A stretch of DNA of 6,850 nt, from contig DBTH01000145.1 in assembly GCA_002306945.1 (NCBI GenBank), forward strand, positions 1-6,850. The letters run 5' to 3'. This DNA is from Methylacidiphilaceae bacterium UBA1321 (lineage in GTDB: Bacteria; Verrucomicrobiota; Verrucomicrobiia; Methylacidiphilales; UBA1321). Both the position numbers and the translations under genes were made by a program. Positions within the stretch are counted from its first letter, which is position 1. Every line of letters starts with the position of its first letter. Of this stretch, positions 5,993 to 6,850 are shown piece by piece. The notes beneath the pieces are model-generated. The model made no database searches and was not told the origin of the DNA. It saw only the letters and a program-made list of their open reading frames with translations.

Positions 5993-6616
5993 ATGAGCAA
6001 CTGGTTTTACGCGCAAGACAGTCAACACCAAGGCCCCTTCAATGAAGCCGAGCTGAAGGAAATGTTGGCGGTTGGCAAGCTGCCCCGCGCCGTTCTGGTT
6101 TGGAAAGAAGGCATGGAAAACTGGGCCGCTGCCGATACGGTTCCGGAATTCCAGTTTCGTCCTCCGCCCATCCCCTCGCGTCAAACGACCCCGCCTCCGG
6201 CCCGACTCGCCTCCGACCCGGCACCCCAGGAAAAATTGGCCCCCGCCGCCGAGAGTGATCCTGACGCGAACAGCGAAACCGGCCCTGCTTACGATGCCGA
6301 TCCCGATGATGTGGCCCGGAATAAAACCGTGGCAATGGTCGCTTATTTCTGGGTTCTGTTTCTGGTTCCGCTGGTCGTTGCGCCGAACTCCGCATTCGCC
6401 AAATACCACGCCAATCAGGGACTGATCCTCTTCATCGCAAGCCTCATCCTCATGGTGGCCGATTCCGTGTTGCGCCTGCTGCCGTTGATCGGCTTCGGCG
6501 TCAACATCGCCATCTGGGCGATACTGGTCGCCTATGTTATTCTGGGTATTGTCAACGCCGCGCGCGGCAAGGCCAGGCCGTTGCCCATCATCGGTCATTA
6601 TAAATTGCTACTCTGA
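5993..6616 (+). CDS. GYF_2-domain membrane protein with Tic20/DUF4870-like C-terminus
   Basis: A 207-residue membrane protein in two parts. Residues 3-47 form a GYF_2 domain: WFYAQDSQHQGPF, EAELKEMLAVGKL, and VLVWKEGMENWAAA, with the conserved W/Y, Q-GPF and W-GM--W positions. GYF-type domains in general bind proline-rich peptides. A disordered Pro/Ala/Asp-rich linker (about 52-108) includes FRPPPIPS and TTPPPARLA. The C-terminal part has hydrophobic spans at about 114-130, 143-160 and 165-189, with the loop FAKYHANQGLILF between the first two and INAARGKARPLPIIG-like residues near the end; this pattern fits the Tic20/DUF4870 family of small bacterial membrane proteins. Topology is probably GYF domain in the cytoplasm. 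Function is unknown; the linker's own proline motifs could be ligands of the GYF domain. A Shine-Dalgarno GGAGG at 5978 supports the start. It follows yebC, but the gap suggests it may have its own expression. Confidence 0.85.
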   Translation: MSNWFYAQDSQHQGPFNEAELKEMLAVGKLPRAVLVWKEGMENWAAADTVPEFQFRPPPIPSRQTTPPPARLASDPAPQEKLAPAAESDPDANSETGPAYDADPDDVARNKTVAMVAYFWVLFLVPLVVAPNSAFAKYHANQGLILFIASLILMVADSVLRLLPLIGFGVNIAIWAILVAYVILGIVNAARGKARPLPIIGHYKLLL

Positions 6617-6618
6617 CA

Positions 6619-6643
6619 AACGGCTCGGCTCATTGAGCCTGTT
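6619..6643 (+). terminator. Weak hairpin after the GYF-domain gene
   Basis: Just after the stop codon, AACGGCTC (6619-6626) can pair with GAGCC and GTT (6635-6643) if one T bulges out; a smaller alternative pairs GGCTC at 6627-6631 with GAGCC at 6635-6639. Only a short T-containing stretch follows, so termination here is possible but not well supported. Confidence 0.3.
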
Positions 6644-6673
6644 AGCATTTCAAAGTATTATGCCCACAAAGAT

Positions 6674-6690
6674 TGGGGGCGCTGCCCCCA
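6674..6690. repeat. Hairpin 1: GC-rich 7-bp stem, 3-base loop
   Basis: TGGGGGC at 6674-6680 and GCCCCCA at 6684-6690 pair perfectly around GCT. The stem is almost all G-C. It is followed by TATCCCCC, not by a T-run. Confidence 0.8.
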
Positions 6691-6699
6691 TATCCCCCG

Positions 6700-6722
6700 C
6701 TAAAGGGTATGATACCCTTTAG
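6700..6722. repeat. Hairpin 2: near-perfect palindrome, 11-bp arms around one base
   Basis: CTAAAGGGTAT at 6700-6710 is the exact reverse complement of ATACCCTTTAG at 6712-6722, with a single G at 6711 as centre. With so short a centre it is as likely to be read as a double-stranded dyad (protein site or cruciform) as an RNA hairpin. Confidence 0.85.
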
Positions 6723-6732
6723 AAACCCCACA

Positions 6733-6776
6733 GGGCTTTTTCCCTTTTTATGTTGCGTAAAAAGAGGAAAAAGCTC
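6733..6776. repeat. Hairpin 3: long AT-rich stem of about 18 bp with 7-base loop
   Basis: The arm 6735-6750 (GCTTTTTCCCTTTTTA) pairs with 6758-6774 around the loop TGTTGCG, with one bulged base in the right arm; a G-T and a G-C pair extend it to 6733 and 6776. The T-runs and A-runs lie inside the stem, so it is not a conventional terminator. Confidence 0.8.
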
Positions 6777-6788
6777 ATGAGGATTCTT

Positions 6789-6805
6789 AAGGAAATTATT
6801 TCCTT
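6789..6805. repeat. Hairpin 4: 8-bp arms around one base
   Basis: AAGGAAAT at 6789-6796 and ATTTCCTT at 6798-6805 are exact reverse complements with a single T between them. Confidence 0.7.
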
Positions 6806-6817
6806 TAGCAGGAGGTT

Positions 6818-6836
6818 TGGAGGACAGAGTCCTCCA
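6818..6836. repeat. Hairpin 5: 8-bp stem, 3-base loop
   Basis: TGGAGGAC at 6818-6825 pairs perfectly with GTCCTCCA at 6829-6836 around AGA. A second GGAGG at 6811-6815 offers an alternative partner for the right arm. Confidence 0.75.
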
Positions 6837-6850
6837 TTCTCTGTGCACGA

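Larger units (their letters stand above)
6660..6850. repeat. Non-coding cluster of successive hairpins (compound repeat element, cut by right edge)
   Basis: Within about 180 bases there are five separate inverted repeats in tandem, with stems at 6674-6690, 6700-6722, 6733-6776, 6789-6805 and 6818-6836. All have very short centres (1-7 bases). Base composition changes abruptly from G/C runs to A/T runs, unlike the even coding sequence to the left. No open frame with recognisable protein content is present. Such chains of GGGGGC-loop-GCCCCC and similar palindromes resemble dispersed intergenic hairpin elements seen in various bacterial genomes; I cannot name a family from this copy alone. The element has no visible right end and probably continues past the window. 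Confidence 0.65.

Noticed and set aside
5990..6598. A 202-codon open frame opposite the GYF-domain gene
   Set aside because: The plus-strand gene has GYF motifs, membrane spans and a Shine-Dalgarno; the opposite frame is a mirror of its codons.
6674..6690. Intrinsic terminator for the GYF-domain gene
   Set aside because: The GC-rich stem is suitable, but it is followed by TATCCCCC instead of a T-run and lies 57 bases beyond the stop.
6642..6848. A 68-codon minus-strand open frame in the hairpin cluster
   Set aside because: It lies entirely inside the inverted repeats, so its residues are dictated by the palindromes, and it shows no protein features.
6660..6850. CRISPR array or IscB/omega-RNA-type element
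   Set aside because: The inverted repeats differ from one another and no regularly spaced direct repeats occur; no nuclease or transposase gene is visible in the window.

Overview
The window is a dense, GC-rich stretch of bacterial chromosome. It holds six genes, with no gene-free stretch above 300 bases. The gene families, together with the style of the small membrane and secreted proteins around the sigma factor, suggest Verrucomicrobiota or a related PVC lineage. That placement is an inference from family resemblance only; there is no rRNA or similar marker. Five of the six chosen starts have no obvious Shine-Dalgarno sequence.

Left part (1-3250, minus strand): the first 616 codons of mutS, the DNA mismatch-recognition ATPase, run off the left edge in the middle of the Walker A motif. 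Upstream of mutS, 48 bases away and probably in the same transcript, is a 450-residue exported protein with a C-terminal papain/C39-like cysteine peptidase domain (Q270, C276, H403, D421) and an unrecognised N-terminal half.

Middle part (3251-5032, minus strand): a three-gene ECF sigma-factor operon. The order is a sigma-70 family ECF factor, a 110-residue single-pass membrane protein (probable anti-sigma factor), and a secreted helical, proline-rich protein whose GTG start overlaps the previous stop by 4 bases. The layout fits an envelope-sensing module in which the membrane protein holds the sigma factor and the exported protein works outside the membrane. Between this operon and the peptidase gene lies an AT-richer 163-base gap with a long 22-bp-arm inverted repeat.

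Right part (5033-6850, plus strand): a 92-base divergent gap leads to yebC (a YebC/TACO1-family translation factor). Next come a 112-base gap with a perfect 10-bp hairpin and a GYF-domain membrane protein with a Tic20/DUF4870-like C-terminal region. The last ~190 bases are non-coding and packed with five successive inverted repeats. They look like part of a compound hairpin repeat element that probably continues past the right edge.

Most of the window is ordinary housekeeping and regulatory content. The least explained parts are the terminal hairpin cluster, the long inverted repeat at 3331-3406, and the output and signal of the ECF operon.
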